From Ralstonia insidiosa (GTDB taxonomy: Bacteria; Pseudomonadota; Gammaproteobacteria; Burkholderiales; Burkholderiaceae), in contig NZ_VZPV01000001.1 of the NCBI RefSeq assembly GCF_008801405.1, positions 1,488,001-1,552,000 on the forward strand: DNA of 64,000 bases, written 5' to 3'. Position numbers and translations under genes: made by a program. Below, in pieces: positions 53,966-64,000 of the stretch. A model generated the notes under the pieces. That model was not told the DNA's origin. It saw nothing but the letters and a program-made list of their open reading frames with translations, and ran no database searches. Every line of letters begins with the position of its first letter. Positions within the stretch are counted from its first letter, which is position 1.

Positions 53966-54892
53966 GTGACCACCGCATCTTCTGCGTCTTCCAACTCCGC
54001 ACGAACCACCGACACCGGCGGCCTGCTGCTCGCCTCGGTGGGCGCCGTCCTGTTCTCTGCGAAGGCCATTGTCGCCAAGCTGATGTACCGCTACCAGGTG
54101 GATGCCGTGATGGTCATCACGCTGCGCATGCTGCTGGCGGCGCCCCTGTTCATGGCGATGGGCTGGTGGCAGTCGCGCCGCGCGGCGCCGCTGGCTCCGG
54201 CGGACCGCTGGCGCATTGTTGGCCTGGGCATCATCGGCTACTACCTCTCCAGCTTTCTCGACTTCCTGGGGCTGCAATACATCACGGCGGGGCTGGAGCG
54301 GCTGATTCTGTTCCTCACGCCGTCGTTCGTGCTGTTGATTACGTCGACGGTATTCAAGCGGCGCATCACCGGCTTGCAATGGGTGTCTCTGGCGCTGGCG
54401 TACGCGGGCATCGTGCTGGTGTTCGCGCACGACCTGAACCTGGGCGGCAACAACGTATGGCTGGGCGGCGGGTTGGTACTCGCCAGCGCCATCAGCTACG
54501 GTATCTATCTGCTGGCCAGCGGCGAGCTGGTCAAGCGCGTGGGTTCGATGCGGCTGGTGGCCTATGCCATGTGCGTGTCAACGGTGGCCTGCATCATCCA
54601 GTTTCTGGTGTTGCGGCCCATGTCGGCGCTGGTGCTGCCTTGGCAGGTGATTGGGCTGTCGGGCATCAACGCGGTGTTCTGCACGGTGGCGCCCGTCACC
54701 ATGACGATGATGGCGGTGGCCCGAGTGGGAGCACCAGTGGCATCGCAGGCGGGCATGATCGGGCCGGTGTCGACGCTGCTGCTGGGCTGGTGGCTGCTGG
54801 GCGAGCCGATTACCGTGTGGCAGATCGCTGGCAGCGCGCTGGTGCTGGCCGGCATGGCGCTGCTGTCGCGTCGTGGTAGCCAGGCCAAATAA
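53966..54892 (+). CDS. EamA/DMT-superfamily transporter
   Basis: 308 residues from a GTG at 53966. Ten helices in two EamA repeats, including GAVLFSAKAIVAKLMYRY and the second-half GPVSTLLLGWWLLGEPITVWQ. These are drug/metabolite exporters, mostly uncharacterised. Divergent from the NCS1 gene by 192 bases and 22 bases before an SDR gene, so transcribed with it perhaps. Confidence 0.85.
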   Translation: MTTASSASSNSARTTDTGGLLLASVGAVLFSAKAIVAKLMYRYQVDAVMVITLRMLLAAPLFMAMGWWQSRRAAPLAPADRWRIVGLGIIGYYLSSFLDFLGLQYITAGLERLILFLTPSFVLLITSTVFKRRITGLQWVSLALAYAGIVLVFAHDLNLGGNNVWLGGGLVLASAISYGIYLLASGELVKRVGSMRLVAYAMCVSTVACIIQFLVLRPMSALVLPWQVIGLSGINAVFCTVAPVTMTMMAVARVGAPVASQAGMIGPVSTLLLGWWLLGEPITVWQIAGSALVLAGMALLSRRGSQAK

Positions 54893-54914
54893 CACTCTCA
54901 AGGAGCTGGACAGG

Positions 54915-55706
54915 ATGGACTTAGGGCTGAAAGGCAAGCGCGCACTGGTGTGCGGCGCGAGCAAGGGATTGGGCTTCGCCTGCGCCGATGCGCTGGCGGC
55001 CGAGGGTGTGGATGTGGTGATCGTTGCCCGTGGCGCAGAAGCATTGCTGGCTGCAGCCGAGCGTATCCGCGGCGCACATGGTGTCCGCGTTGAAGCGGTC
55101 GCCACGGATATCACCACCCCGGAAGGCCGGGCTGAAGCACTGCTGGCCTGCGAACGCCTGGGCGGCTCGCCTGACATCCTCGTCAACAACGCAGGTGGTC
55201 CGCCGCCGGGCAACTTCCGCGATTGGGATCGCGATGCGTGGAATGCCGCCCTCAACGCCAACATGCTCACACCCATCGACCTAATCAAGGCGACTGTCGA
55301 CCAGATGATCGAGCGCCGCTGGGGCCGCATCATCAACATCACCAGCGGTGCGGTGAAGGCGCCGATTGATGTGCTCGGGTTGTCCAACGGCGCACGCTCG
55401 GGCCTGACCGGCTTTGTGGCCGGCCTCGCGCGCGAAGTAGCCAAGCACGGCGTGACGGTTAACAACTTGCTGCCTGGCCAGTTCGAGACAGACCGTCTGA
55501 CCAAGACGCTGGAGGCTGGCGCCAAGGCTGCCGGCATCAGCGCAGAAGACAATTTTGACCGCAAGCGCCAGGGCAATCCGGCGCGGCGCTTCGGCCAGCC
55601 GGCCGAATTCGGCGCCGTATGCGCTTTCCTCTGCAGCCAGCACGCGGGTTACCTGAATGCGCAGAACATCCTGCTGGATGGCGGCGCCTTCCCAGGCACT
55701 TTCTAA
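54915..55706 (+). CDS. Short-chain dehydrogenase/reductase lacking the YxxxK pair
   Basis: 263 residues, ATG at 54915 with AGGAG upstream. The Rossmann part is ordinary: CGASKGLGFACADALAAEG (TGxxxGxG-type) and LVNNAGGPPPGNF. Ser144 of the active site is present in NITSGAV. At the expected YxxxK positions the protein has Ser157 and Arg161 (LGLSNGARSGL), so the usual acid/base and lysine are missing. The group recurs in beta-proteobacteria, to my memory, so it is probably a real divergent family, either non-catalytic or with another acid. Substrate unknown. Confidence 0.85.
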   Translation: MDLGLKGKRALVCGASKGLGFACADALAAEGVDVVIVARGAEALLAAAERIRGAHGVRVEAVATDITTPEGRAEALLACERLGGSPDILVNNAGGPPPGNFRDWDRDAWNAALNANMLTPIDLIKATVDQMIERRWGRIINITSGAVKAPIDVLGLSNGARSGLTGFVAGLAREVAKHGVTVNNLLPGQFETDRLTKTLEAGAKAAGISAEDNFDRKRQGNPARRFGQPAEFGAVCAFLCSQHAGYLNAQNILLDGGAFPGTF

Positions 55707-55716
55707 GTCCAGTCCT

Positions 55717-56157
55717 ATGACCACCATCACGCCCGAAGGCGCAGCCCCCGCATCGCGAAAGCGCCGCATCGCACTGATCGCGCACGACCACAAGAAGGAC
55801 GACATGATCGCCTTCGCGCAGACGCATCAGGCCTACCTCGCGCAATGCGATCTGCTGGCGACTGGCACCACCGGCGGCCGGCTGGAGGCGGAAGTCGGCC
55901 TGACCGTGCAGCGCATGTTGTCCGGCCCATGGGGCGGTGACCTGCAGATTGGCGCACAGCTGGCGGAAGGCCGTGTTGACGCGGTGATTTTTCTGCGCGA
56001 CCCGATGACGCCGCAGCCGCACGAGCCCGACATCAACGCGCTGGTCCGCGCCTGCGACGTGCATAACATTCCCTGCGCCACCAACCTGGCGACCGCCGAT
56101 CTGGTGATGTCCGCCTTGCAACAGGTGCAGCTTGACCCGAAGGAGATCCACGCATGA
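55717..56157 (+). CDS. mgsA: Methylglyoxal synthase
   Basis: 146 residues. IALIAHDHKKDDM opens the fold, ATGTTGG binds phosphate and IFLRDPMTPQPHEPDI holds the catalytic Asp and the C-terminal motif. It converts dihydroxyacetone phosphate to methylglyoxal, relieving sugar-phosphate stress. Ten bases after the SDR gene; its stop overlaps the quinone reductase start. Confidence 0.94.
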   Translation: MTTITPEGAAPASRKRRIALIAHDHKKDDMIAFAQTHQAYLAQCDLLATGTTGGRLEAEVGLTVQRMLSGPWGGDLQIGAQLAEGRVDAVIFLRDPMTPQPHEPDINALVRACDVHNIPCATNLATADLVMSALQQVQLDPKEIHA

Positions 56158-57128
56158 CGAAAGCCATCCGCATTTTTGAAACCGGCGGCCCGGAAGTGAT
56201 GCAGTACGTCGACGTTGACGTGCCTGCACCCGGCCCCGGCGAGGCCACCATCAAGCAGCACGCCATTGGCCTGAACTACATCGACGTGTACTTCCGCACA
56301 GGGCTGTATCCGCAGCCGCTGCCGGGTGGCATCGGCATGGAAGCCTCGGGTGTGGTGGAGGCGGTGGGGCAGGGCGTGACGCACGTCAAACTGGGCGATC
56401 GTGTGGCCTATGCAGGCCGCCCGACTGGGGCTTACGCCGCCATGCGCACCATGCCGGCCGATATTCTGGTGCGCCTGCCGGACACTATCGACTTTGAAAC
56501 CGGCGCGGCGATGATGCTGCAGGGCATGACCGCGCAATACCTCATCCGAGACAGCTACCGTGTGCAGCCGGGCGATACCGTGCTGTTTCACGCAGCGGCC
56601 GGCGGTGTTGGCCTGATCGCCTGCCAGTGGCTCAAGGCGCTCGGCGCCACGGTCATCGGTACCGTCGGCAGCGATGCCAAGGCAGAACTCGCCCGCGCGC
56701 ACGGCTGCGACCACACCATCGTCTACACGCGCGAGAACTTCACCGAGCGCGTGCGCGAGATTACCGGCGGCAAGGGCGTGCCGGCGGTCTACGACGGGAT
56801 CGGCAAAGACACGTTTGCCGGGTCGCTGGATTGCCTGGCACCGCGCGGCTGGATGGTCAGCTATGGCAACGCCTCGGGCCCGGTGCCGCCCTTCGACATC
56901 AGCGTGTTGAGCGCGAAGGGCTCGCTCAAGCTCACGCGCCCGACGCTGATGACGTACACGGCGCGACGCGACTTGCTGGAGCCGATGGCAGCGGATTTGT
57001 TCGATGTGGTGAGCAGCGGCAAGGTGAAGATCGAAATTCACCAGCGCTACGAACTGCTGGACGCGGCGCAGGCGCACCGCGATCTGGAAGCGCGCAAGAC
57101 GACCGGCTCGACGATCCTCTTGCCGTAA
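56154..57128 (+). CDS. NADPH:quinone oxidoreductase, zeta-crystallin type
   Basis: 324 residues of the medium-chain family without zinc ligands. FETGGPEVMQYVDV is the QOR start, the catalytic half has NYIDVYFRTGLYPQPLPGG, and HAAAGGVGLIACQWLKALGA binds NADPH. It reduces quinones or enones. Overlap of the ATG with mgsA (ATGA) suggests coupling; such reductases can also detoxify reactive carbonyls. Confidence 0.92.
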   Translation: MTKAIRIFETGGPEVMQYVDVDVPAPGPGEATIKQHAIGLNYIDVYFRTGLYPQPLPGGIGMEASGVVEAVGQGVTHVKLGDRVAYAGRPTGAYAAMRTMPADILVRLPDTIDFETGAAMMLQGMTAQYLIRDSYRVQPGDTVLFHAAAGGVGLIACQWLKALGATVIGTVGSDAKAELARAHGCDHTIVYTRENFTERVREITGGKGVPAVYDGIGKDTFAGSLDCLAPRGWMVSYGNASGPVPPFDISVLSAKGSLKLTRPTLMTYTARRDLLEPMAADLFDVVSSGKVKIEIHQRYELLDAAQAHRDLEARKTTGSTILLP

Positions 57129-57137
57129 GCGGGGAAG

Positions 57138-57446
57138 TTACCGCCCGCTCGGCCCGGTTGGCGACACTCGGCGCCGGGCGGCGGCAAAGCGTGCGTCCTC
57201 ACGCACGCGTTCGGGCAACGCACGCAGCAGAAAATGTAATGCGAGCGGCACCAGCACGATGTCGTCCACCCAGCCGATCACCGGAATGAAATCCGGAATC
57301 AGATCGATCGGCGAGACCACATAGCCCACCAGCAGCAACGCAGCCGGCGCCAGCCACCACGGCGCGCCCGGATGGCGCAGCGCAAACCACAGCAGGCGCA
57401 CGTCATTGCGCACTACGCTCCACAGGCGGAAGAGTCGTCCGAACAT
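57138..57446 (-). CDS. DUF1232 (YkvA-like) small membrane protein
   Basis: 102 residues with one or two hydrophobic segments and the DUF1232 hallmark PIDLIPDFIPVIGWVDDIVL. Function unknown. It is convergent with the quinone reductase and has a basic end RRRVSPTGPSGR. Confidence 0.88.
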   Translation of the reverse strand: MFGRLFRLWSVVRNDVRLLWFALRHPGAPWWLAPAALLLVGYVVSPIDLIPDFIPVIGWVDDIVLVPLALHFLLRALPERVREDARFAAARRRVSPTGPSGR

Positions 57447-57554
57447 CGTGGGCTCCTTGATGAAAAGCCAGCGTCACATGAGGCGTGGTAACCGGCGGAC
57501 CATCGTATCAGCTTGGGGAAACAGCCTGGTTTTCAAGATTTGAACACCCATCGC

Positions 57555-57597
57555 CCATGAAAAAAGCCGGCACCTCGTAAGAGGGCGGGCTTTTTAC
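57555..57597. terminator. Terminator before the isolated secreted-protein gene
   Basis: AAAAAGCC (57561-57568) pairs with GGGCTTTTT (57587-57595) as an imperfect stem with inner CCTC/GAGG; the run of T on either strand allows both directions. On the minus strand it ends the 57653-58903 gene. Confidence 0.65.
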
Positions 57598-57652
57598 TGA
57601 AGTGCTTGAAACCGAAGCGGTTAGCTCGCAGCCATGTCACCAGTGTCGTGCA

Positions 57653-58903
57653 TCACTTGCTCACCGCGCGCTGGTGCTTCACCCAGAGAAAGCGGGAGTA
57701 CGCATCGATGCGGTTGGTGCGGCTGCCTGCCTGGATGCCGCTGTCGTTCATCATCGTTGCGTAGGCATCGTCACGGAACAGGGCGGCGAAGAGGTAGCCG
57801 CTGCGCAGGTAGTTGGTATCGCTGCCGTGACCGGTGCCGGTGCTGCCGTTCAGGCGACCGGCATAGTGGTGGTCGCCCAGGCGCATCACGTCGAAGACGC
57901 TGTTGGCGATGGGCGCCATCTGCGCCGCGCTGATGCCATAGCGGCCGCTTTGGTACAGCCGGTAGAGCCCGGCCACGTCGAGGCTGCCGTGATTGCTGTC
58001 CTCGCCGGCGCGGTTCGGCATCGCGTAGGCCCAGTCGTAGGCGAGGCGACCTTCCTTGTCGGTGTAGCTGGTCAAGCCGCTGTTGAAAAACCAGTCCACG
58101 TTGGCTCGCACGATCTGGTCATAGCGCTTCACGCGTGCCGGGTCGTCTTTGAGCAGCTGATGTGCTTCGGCCAGGTTAGCGAAGGCGTAGCTGAACATCA
58201 TCTGCTGATTCCACGGCACCGGTTTGCCGGTTTGGTAGGGTGAATTGGCGGCAAAGCTCATGTGCTGGTTGGCAGACAGGTCCAGCAGCGAGCGCAGGAT
58301 GTGCTCGTCCACGGTCTTGTCGGCCTGCGCGATGTAGGTCTTGGCACGTTGCAGATAGGTTGCCCCGAAGTGAAATGGATCACCGTTGCTGACCGACTGG
58401 TGGTGCAGCGCCGGGGTCCGGAGAATCTGTTTGGCACAGTTCGCGAGATGACCCACCGGGTCGCCTTGCTCGCCGCCGGTTTCGATTGGGGCGGCATCTG
58501 GGCGGTTTGGCCAGACCGGATCGATGCGGCCGGTCCACACAATGCGCTGGCCGGCTGGGGCTGGCAGCAGGTCATTGCGCTGGGAGAGCAGCGTGTCGCA
58601 GAAGGACACCATCGTGTCCAGGATCTCCTTGTGTGGCGCAATTTCGTAGACGAGGGCGAGGGCTTTCAGGTTTTCACCGCTGTGGCCCTGGGCCCATTCG
58701 CTGCCATTGCCGGTGGCTGCGGGCTGCAGGGTTTGCGCGACGGCGACAAACGACTGAATTTCGTTCTCGGTGACGGGGCCGTCGAGGCTTTCCACCAGCA
58801 AGCCGCCATCGTTGCTGCGTGCGTAGGCAGGCACCACCATGCCACTGAGGCAACAGCAGAGCAGGAGCGCGGAGACTAGGCGCAACGTGGTTTTCGTGAT
58901 CAT
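57653..58903 (-). CDS. Exported protein of unknown function, helical-barrel-like
   Basis: 416 residues from the ATG at 58903; an upstream ATG at 58999 would lie inside a terminator hairpin and spoil the signal peptide (MITKTTLRLVSALLLCCCLS, cleavage near AYA). The rest is mainly helical, with repeated aromatic and polar patches and GEDSNHGSLDVAGLYRLYQS, the kind of segment found in alpha/alpha-barrel glycan enzymes. I do not recognise the family. Bounded by terminators on both sides, so a single-gene unit. Confidence 0.75.
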   Translation of the reverse strand: MITKTTLRLVSALLLCCCLSGMVVPAYARSNDGGLLVESLDGPVTENEIQSFVAVAQTLQPAATGNGSEWAQGHSGENLKALALVYEIAPHKEILDTMVSFCDTLLSQRNDLLPAPAGQRIVWTGRIDPVWPNRPDAAPIETGGEQGDPVGHLANCAKQILRTPALHHQSVSNGDPFHFGATYLQRAKTYIAQADKTVDEHILRSLLDLSANQHMSFAANSPYQTGKPVPWNQQMMFSYAFANLAEAHQLLKDDPARVKRYDQIVRANVDWFFNSGLTSYTDKEGRLAYDWAYAMPNRAGEDSNHGSLDVAGLYRLYQSGRYGISAAQMAPIANSVFDVMRLGDHHYAGRLNGSTGTGHGSDTNYLRSGYLFAALFRDDAYATMMNDSGIQAGSRTNRIDAYSRFLWVKHQRAVSK

Positions 58904-59000
58904 CGGGGGAACTTTGACGGGTGTGTGGAATGTGGTGCTCCGCATTTTCACGAAATCACACATGTGCAGGCAAGCGACGGGAGCAAGAGGCGCGGCCATG

Positions 59001-59034
59001 AAAAAAGCCGGCCCTCTTGCGAAGTGCCGGCTTC
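59001..59034 (-). terminator. Rho-independent terminator of the nucleoside importer operon
   Basis: On the minus strand AAGCCGGC pairs with GCCGGCTT (59033-59026 with 59012-59005), followed by TTTTC. It lies 20 bases after the stop of the BMP gene. Confidence 0.8.
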
Positions 59035-59053
59035 TTGCTGCAACGGACTGGAC

Positions 59054-60214
59054 TTAGCCCGGGATCTTGCCTTCCACGCCTTCCACGTAGAACTTGATGC
59101 CGTGCAGGAAGCCGTCGTCGGCGACCTTGTCGGCGGGCAGGACTTCCTTGCCGGTGTTGTCCTTGAGCGGGCCCTTCCAGATCGGGGCCGAGCCGTCGAT
59201 GATGCCCTTCTTGCGGGTCTCGACCAGCGTCTTCACGTCTTCCGGTACTACGGCGTTATATGCGCCCAGGTCGATCGCGCCTTCCTTCAGGCCCCACCAC
59301 ACGGTTTCCGGCTTCCACTGGTTGTTGAGCACGTCTTCAACGACCTTGTTGTAGTACACGCCCCACTTGTTGATCGAGGCGGCCAGGTGGGCCTTCTCGC
59401 CAAACTTGGTCATGTCGCTGTCCCAGCCCAGTGCATACACGCCTTTCTCCTGCGCGGTCTGCACCACGGCAGCGGAGTCGGTGTTCTGCATCAGCACGTC
59501 GACGCCTTGGCCGATGAGGGTGGTGGCCGCTTCACGCTCCTTGCCCGGATCGAACCACTTGTTGACCCATACCACGCGGGTGGTGGCCTTCGGGTTGACG
59601 CTGCGCGCGCCCAGCGTGAACGAGTCGATATTGCGGATCACTTCGGGGATGGGCACCGAACCCACCACGCCCAGCTTGCCCGACTTGCTCAGCTTGCCGG
59701 CCACCACGCCCGCCAGGTAAGCGCCTTCATACGTGCGCACGTCGTACTGGCCAAGGTTGTCGGCGGTCTTGAAGCCCGTGGCGTGCTCGAACTTCACGTC
59801 CGGGAATTCCTTGGCGACCTTGAGCATCGATTCCATGAAGCCGAAGCTGGTGCCGAAGATGACCTTGTTGCCTTGCGTCGCCAGATCGCGGAAGACGCGT
59901 TCTGCATCAGCAGCGCTCTCGGGCACGTTTTCCACGAAGCTGGTTTTCACCTTGTCACCGAACTTGGCTTCGACTTCCTTGCGGGCGGCGTCGTGCGCGT
60001 ACGTCCAGCCTGCGTCGCCCACGGGGCCAACGTAGACGAACGCAACCTTCAACGGCTCGTTGGCCGGTGCCGGTGCGGTAGCAGCGGGGGCCGAGGATGC
60101 GGCTGGCGCAGCAGCGTTGCCGCCTGCGTTGTCATTGGACTTGCCGCAACCCCAGAGGGTCAGGGCAGCGCCGGCGGCCAGGGCGGCCAGCGTGATCCTG
60201 CGGGTAACGTTCAT
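59054..60214 (-). CDS. BMP-family nucleoside-binding lipoprotein of an ABC importer
   Basis: 386 residues. ATG 60214 gives a lipoprotein signal with lipobox LWGC (Cys23), an Ala-rich linker, then the receptor: KVAFVYVGPVGDAGWTYAHD, the typical BmpA/PnrA start, and a Trp-rich ligand-site region. PnrA-type proteins bind purine nucleosides in the periplasm. It is last of four genes in the operon, 66 bases after the second permease. Confidence 0.9.
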   Translation of the reverse strand: MNVTRRITLAALAAGAALTLWGCGKSNDNAGGNAAAPAASSAPAATAPAPANEPLKVAFVYVGPVGDAGWTYAHDAARKEVEAKFGDKVKTSFVENVPESAADAERVFRDLATQGNKVIFGTSFGFMESMLKVAKEFPDVKFEHATGFKTADNLGQYDVRTYEGAYLAGVVAGKLSKSGKLGVVGSVPIPEVIRNIDSFTLGARSVNPKATTRVVWVNKWFDPGKEREAATTLIGQGVDVLMQNTDSAAVVQTAQEKGVYALGWDSDMTKFGEKAHLAASINKWGVYYNKVVEDVLNNQWKPETVWWGLKEGAIDLGAYNAVVPEDVKTLVETRKKGIIDGSAPIWKGPLKDNTGKEVLPADKVADDGFLHGIKFYVEGVEGKIPG

Positions 60215-60280
60215 CGATTTCTCCTGTTGTGTGGCTCGTTGACTGTGTTGAAGCAAAAAAAAAAGCGAGATGCAGAAAGC

Positions 60281-61201
60281 TTAGGCAGAACCTGGTCGGA
60301 ACGGCTTACCCAGGGACGCGGGCATGTTCAGGCGAATCCAGTCCGGGTTGCGCGAGATGATGGCCAGCACGACGATGGTCGCAGCAAACGGCGCCATCGA
60401 CAGAATCTGCGACGGCACCGACACGCCCATCCCCTGCAGGTAGAACTGCAGGATCGTCACGCCGCCGAATAGCAGCGCACCGAACAGGATGCGCAGTGGG
60501 CGCCAGGTGGCAAAGGTGGTCAGCGCCAGGGCGATCCAGCCACGGCCGGCGACCATGTTCTCGACCCACATCGGCGTATAGACCAGCGACAGATATGCGC
60601 CTGCCAGCCCGCAGCACGCGCCACCGAACAGCAGCGCGCCAAAGCGGATGGTGCGCACCGGATAGCCCAGCGCATGGGCGGATTCCGGCGACTCACCAAT
60701 CGCACGCAGCGTGAGGCCGGCGCGCGTCTTGAACAGGAACCACGCAATCGCGCCGCACAGCAGAAAGCTGAAGTAGACCATCCAGTGGTGTGCGAACAGG
60801 GCGGGGCCCACGAACGGGATCGACTCCAGCCCTGGGATGCCATGCGCCTGCGCTGGCAGCGACATACCGACAAAGCGCTGGCCCATGAAGGCCGACAGCC
60901 CGGTACCGAAGATCGACAAGGCAAGGCCCGTGGCGACCTGATTCGTGACGAGCACCAGCGCGAGCCAGGCAAACAGCACGGCCATCACCATGCCGGCAAT
61001 CGCGCCCGCGGCAAAACCCAGCAGCGGAATCTGCGTCTGGTAGCCCACCATGAAGCCGGCTACGGCAGCGACCAGCATCATGCCCTCGGCGCCCAGGTTG
61101 AGCACGCCGGAGCGTTCGTTCATCAAGAGCCCGAGGGCGGCCAGCAGCAGCGGGGTGCCGGCGTTGATCGACGCGGCGATCAGGGGAGCAAGACTTTCCA
61201 T
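60281..61201 (-). CDS. ABC importer permease, NupQ/YufQ-like (second permease)
   Basis: 306 residues and about nine helices. The N-terminal SINAGTPLLLAALGLLMNERSG continues with LNLGAEGMMLVAA, the family signature, and the end is FAATIVVLAIISRNPD. It pairs with the other permease to make the nucleoside channel. 24 bases after the first permease. Confidence 0.88.
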   Translation of the reverse strand: MESLAPLIAASINAGTPLLLAALGLLMNERSGVLNLGAEGMMLVAAVAGFMVGYQTQIPLLGFAAGAIAGMVMAVLFAWLALVLVTNQVATGLALSIFGTGLSAFMGQRFVGMSLPAQAHGIPGLESIPFVGPALFAHHWMVYFSFLLCGAIAWFLFKTRAGLTLRAIGESPESAHALGYPVRTIRFGALLFGGACCGLAGAYLSLVYTPMWVENMVAGRGWIALALTTFATWRPLRILFGALLFGGVTILQFYLQGMGVSVPSQILSMAPFAATIVVLAIISRNPDWIRLNMPASLGKPFRPGSA

Positions 61202-61225
61202 GTTTCTTTTTCTCTCTCGGCCCGA

Positions 61226-62327
61226 TCAGTGGTGCGCGCGCCAGCGCAGGCGGTATTCGATGAGTGTGTCGCAGGCCAGCAGGAAGAACAGCAGCATGCC
61301 CTGGAACACCCCGGTAATGGCCGACGGCAAGCCCAGGCGCGATTGCGCGAGTTCGCCACCGATATAGAACAGCGACATCACGACCGCGCCCAGCACGGTA
61401 CCCACCGGATTCAGGCGGCCGACAAAGGCCACCACGATGGCGGCAAAGCCATAGCCGGGGGAGATGGACGGCAGCAGTTGCCCGATCGGCCCCGTCACCT
61501 CGAATGCACCCGCAATGCCTGCCAGCCCACCCGAGATCAGCAGCGCGGTCCACAGCGCTTTACGCGACGAGAAGCCCGCGTAGCGCGCTGCCTGCGGTGC
61601 CAGCCCGCCCACCTGCAGGCGATAACCCGCAAAGCTGCGGAACACGAACAGCGTCATCGCCGCGGTCATCACCAGCATGAACAGGAAGCCGATGTGCAGG
61701 CGCGTGCCGGCCACCAGCGTGGGCAGCACGAACGCGCTGTCGAACACGATCGACTGCGGGAAGTTCATGCCGTTCGGGTCCTTGAGCGGCCCGTTGACCA
61801 TGTACAGCAATAACAACTGCGCGATGTACGTGAGCATCAGCGAGACGAGAATCTCGTTGGCATGAAAGCGATCGCGCAACAGCGCCGTGATTGCTGCCCA
61901 CAACGCGCCGCCGACCAGGCCTGCAATGACGGCGAGCACCAGCGCGAAGGCGCCCGGGATGGATGGCGTCGGCGTATCGAAAGCGATGATCGTGGCCGCC
62001 GCAAAGATGCCGCCAACGATGAGCTGCCCCTCTGCACCGATGTTCCACACGTTGGCGCGATAGCACACCGACAACCCCAGTGCGCACAACACCAGCGGCA
62101 CGGTTTTGAGCAGCACCTCGCCAATCGCACGCTTGTTGGCCAGTGGCTCGATCAGGAACACGCGCAGGCCGGCCACTGGGTCCTTGCCCAGCAGCGCAAA
62201 CAGCAGCAGGCCAAACACCATCGTCAGGACGAGCGCGATCAGCGGCGAGGCATAGGCCATGGTGCGCGACGGAATTGCGCGCAGCTCCAGGGAGATGGGC
62301 AGCGCCAGGCGGCTGCCATGCATGACA

Positions 62328-62335
<8 letters not shown>
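61226..62335 (-). CDS. ABC importer permease, NupP/YufP-like (first permease)
   Basis: 369 residues and about ten helices. VCYRANVWNIGAEGQLIVGG is the permease motif shared by this family, and ANEILVSLMLTYIAQLL the second. It overlaps the ATPase gene by eight bases, so translation is coupled. It forms the inner-membrane channel with the next gene product. Confidence 0.88.
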
Positions 62336-63878
<1,543 letters not shown>

Positions 63879-63944
63879 AACAGTTGGCTCGTGGTTTCCG
63901 TGCCGCTCACCGCGAGCGCAAGGCTGTCGCGGAGGCGATCTCTT

Positions 63945-64000
63945 ATGAACGTTGACGACACTTCACAACAGGCGATGCTGACGCAGATTCGCGCCGACGC
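63945..64000 (+). CDS. Start of a gene cut by the window end
   Basis: ATG at 63945 with GGAGG at 63931-63935. Only MNVDDTSQQAMLTQIRADA is visible. It is divergent from the nucleoside importer by 66 bases, so a nucleoside catabolic enzyme is plausible, but 18 complete codons do not identify it. Confidence 0.5.
   Translation, partial: MNVDDTSQQAMLTQIRAD

Overview
The window is a GC-rich, densely coded chromosomal segment of a beta-proteobacterium, most likely Ralstonia (Burkholderiaceae). The evidence is the protein character of RpoD, DnaE, RNase G, PurD, HemF and the LPS-core enzymes, plus several families typical of this group: twin lipoproteins that look like DUF2957, the aromatic-acid MFS carrier, and the Lys/Ala-rich tail on RsfS. 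I see no CRISPR array, prophage, integrase, intact insertion sequence or rRNA. Assignments come from reading motifs by eye; no database search was run.

Layout. 1-822: the end of rpoD, its terminator and a CAU-anticodon tRNA (probably tRNA-Ile2). 823-6191: a long structured non-coding leader with a small histidine-rich ORF, then four exported proteins (two paralogous lipoproteins, an OmpW-type porin, a small cysteine-containing secreted protein) and a signal-peptide-like micro-ORF. 6345-15422: an exported metallo-beta-lactamase-fold enzyme, then an acyl-CoA ligase / single-chain biotin carboxylase / LivJ-type binding protein operon divergent from a TetR regulator, with paired inverted repeats over the operon promoter, then a diiron-type MBL protein. 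15660-25288: RhlE helicase, GluQ-RS, a LysR/pirin/flavodoxin set, TrhO with a coupled micro-lipoprotein, and dnaE. 25373-32088: LPS core and lipid A export (four glycosyltransferases, O-antigen ligase, MsbA). 32141-39348: an AhpD-like protein and a LysR-controlled benzoylformate-decarboxylase cluster with aldehyde dehydrogenase, a ketopantoate-reductase-like protein and an aromatic-acid transporter.

39452-42175: a lone acyltransferase-SGNH fusion next to about 600 bp of AT-richer DNA without a gene, the only part that looks acquired. 42176-49425: a minus-strand housekeeping run transcribed yebC, purD, hemF, nadD, rsfS, rlmH, maf, rng, with several ATGA stop/start overlaps. 49609-57446: a HerA-like ATPase, a DUF3149-like microprotein, upp with an NCS1 nucleobase carrier, a DMT exporter, an SDR without the usual Tyr/Lys pair, methylglyoxal synthase, a quinone oxidoreductase and a DUF1232 protein. 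57653-58903: an isolated exported protein of unknown function between two terminators. 59054-63878: a BmpA/NupABC-type nucleoside ABC importer, divergent from a gene cut by the window end.

The most interesting places are the histidine-rich leader ORF followed by serial hairpins upstream of the lipoprotein/OmpW module, the 20-bp-spaced twin operators at the carboxylase operon, and a dnaE start placed almost at the predicted transcription start.
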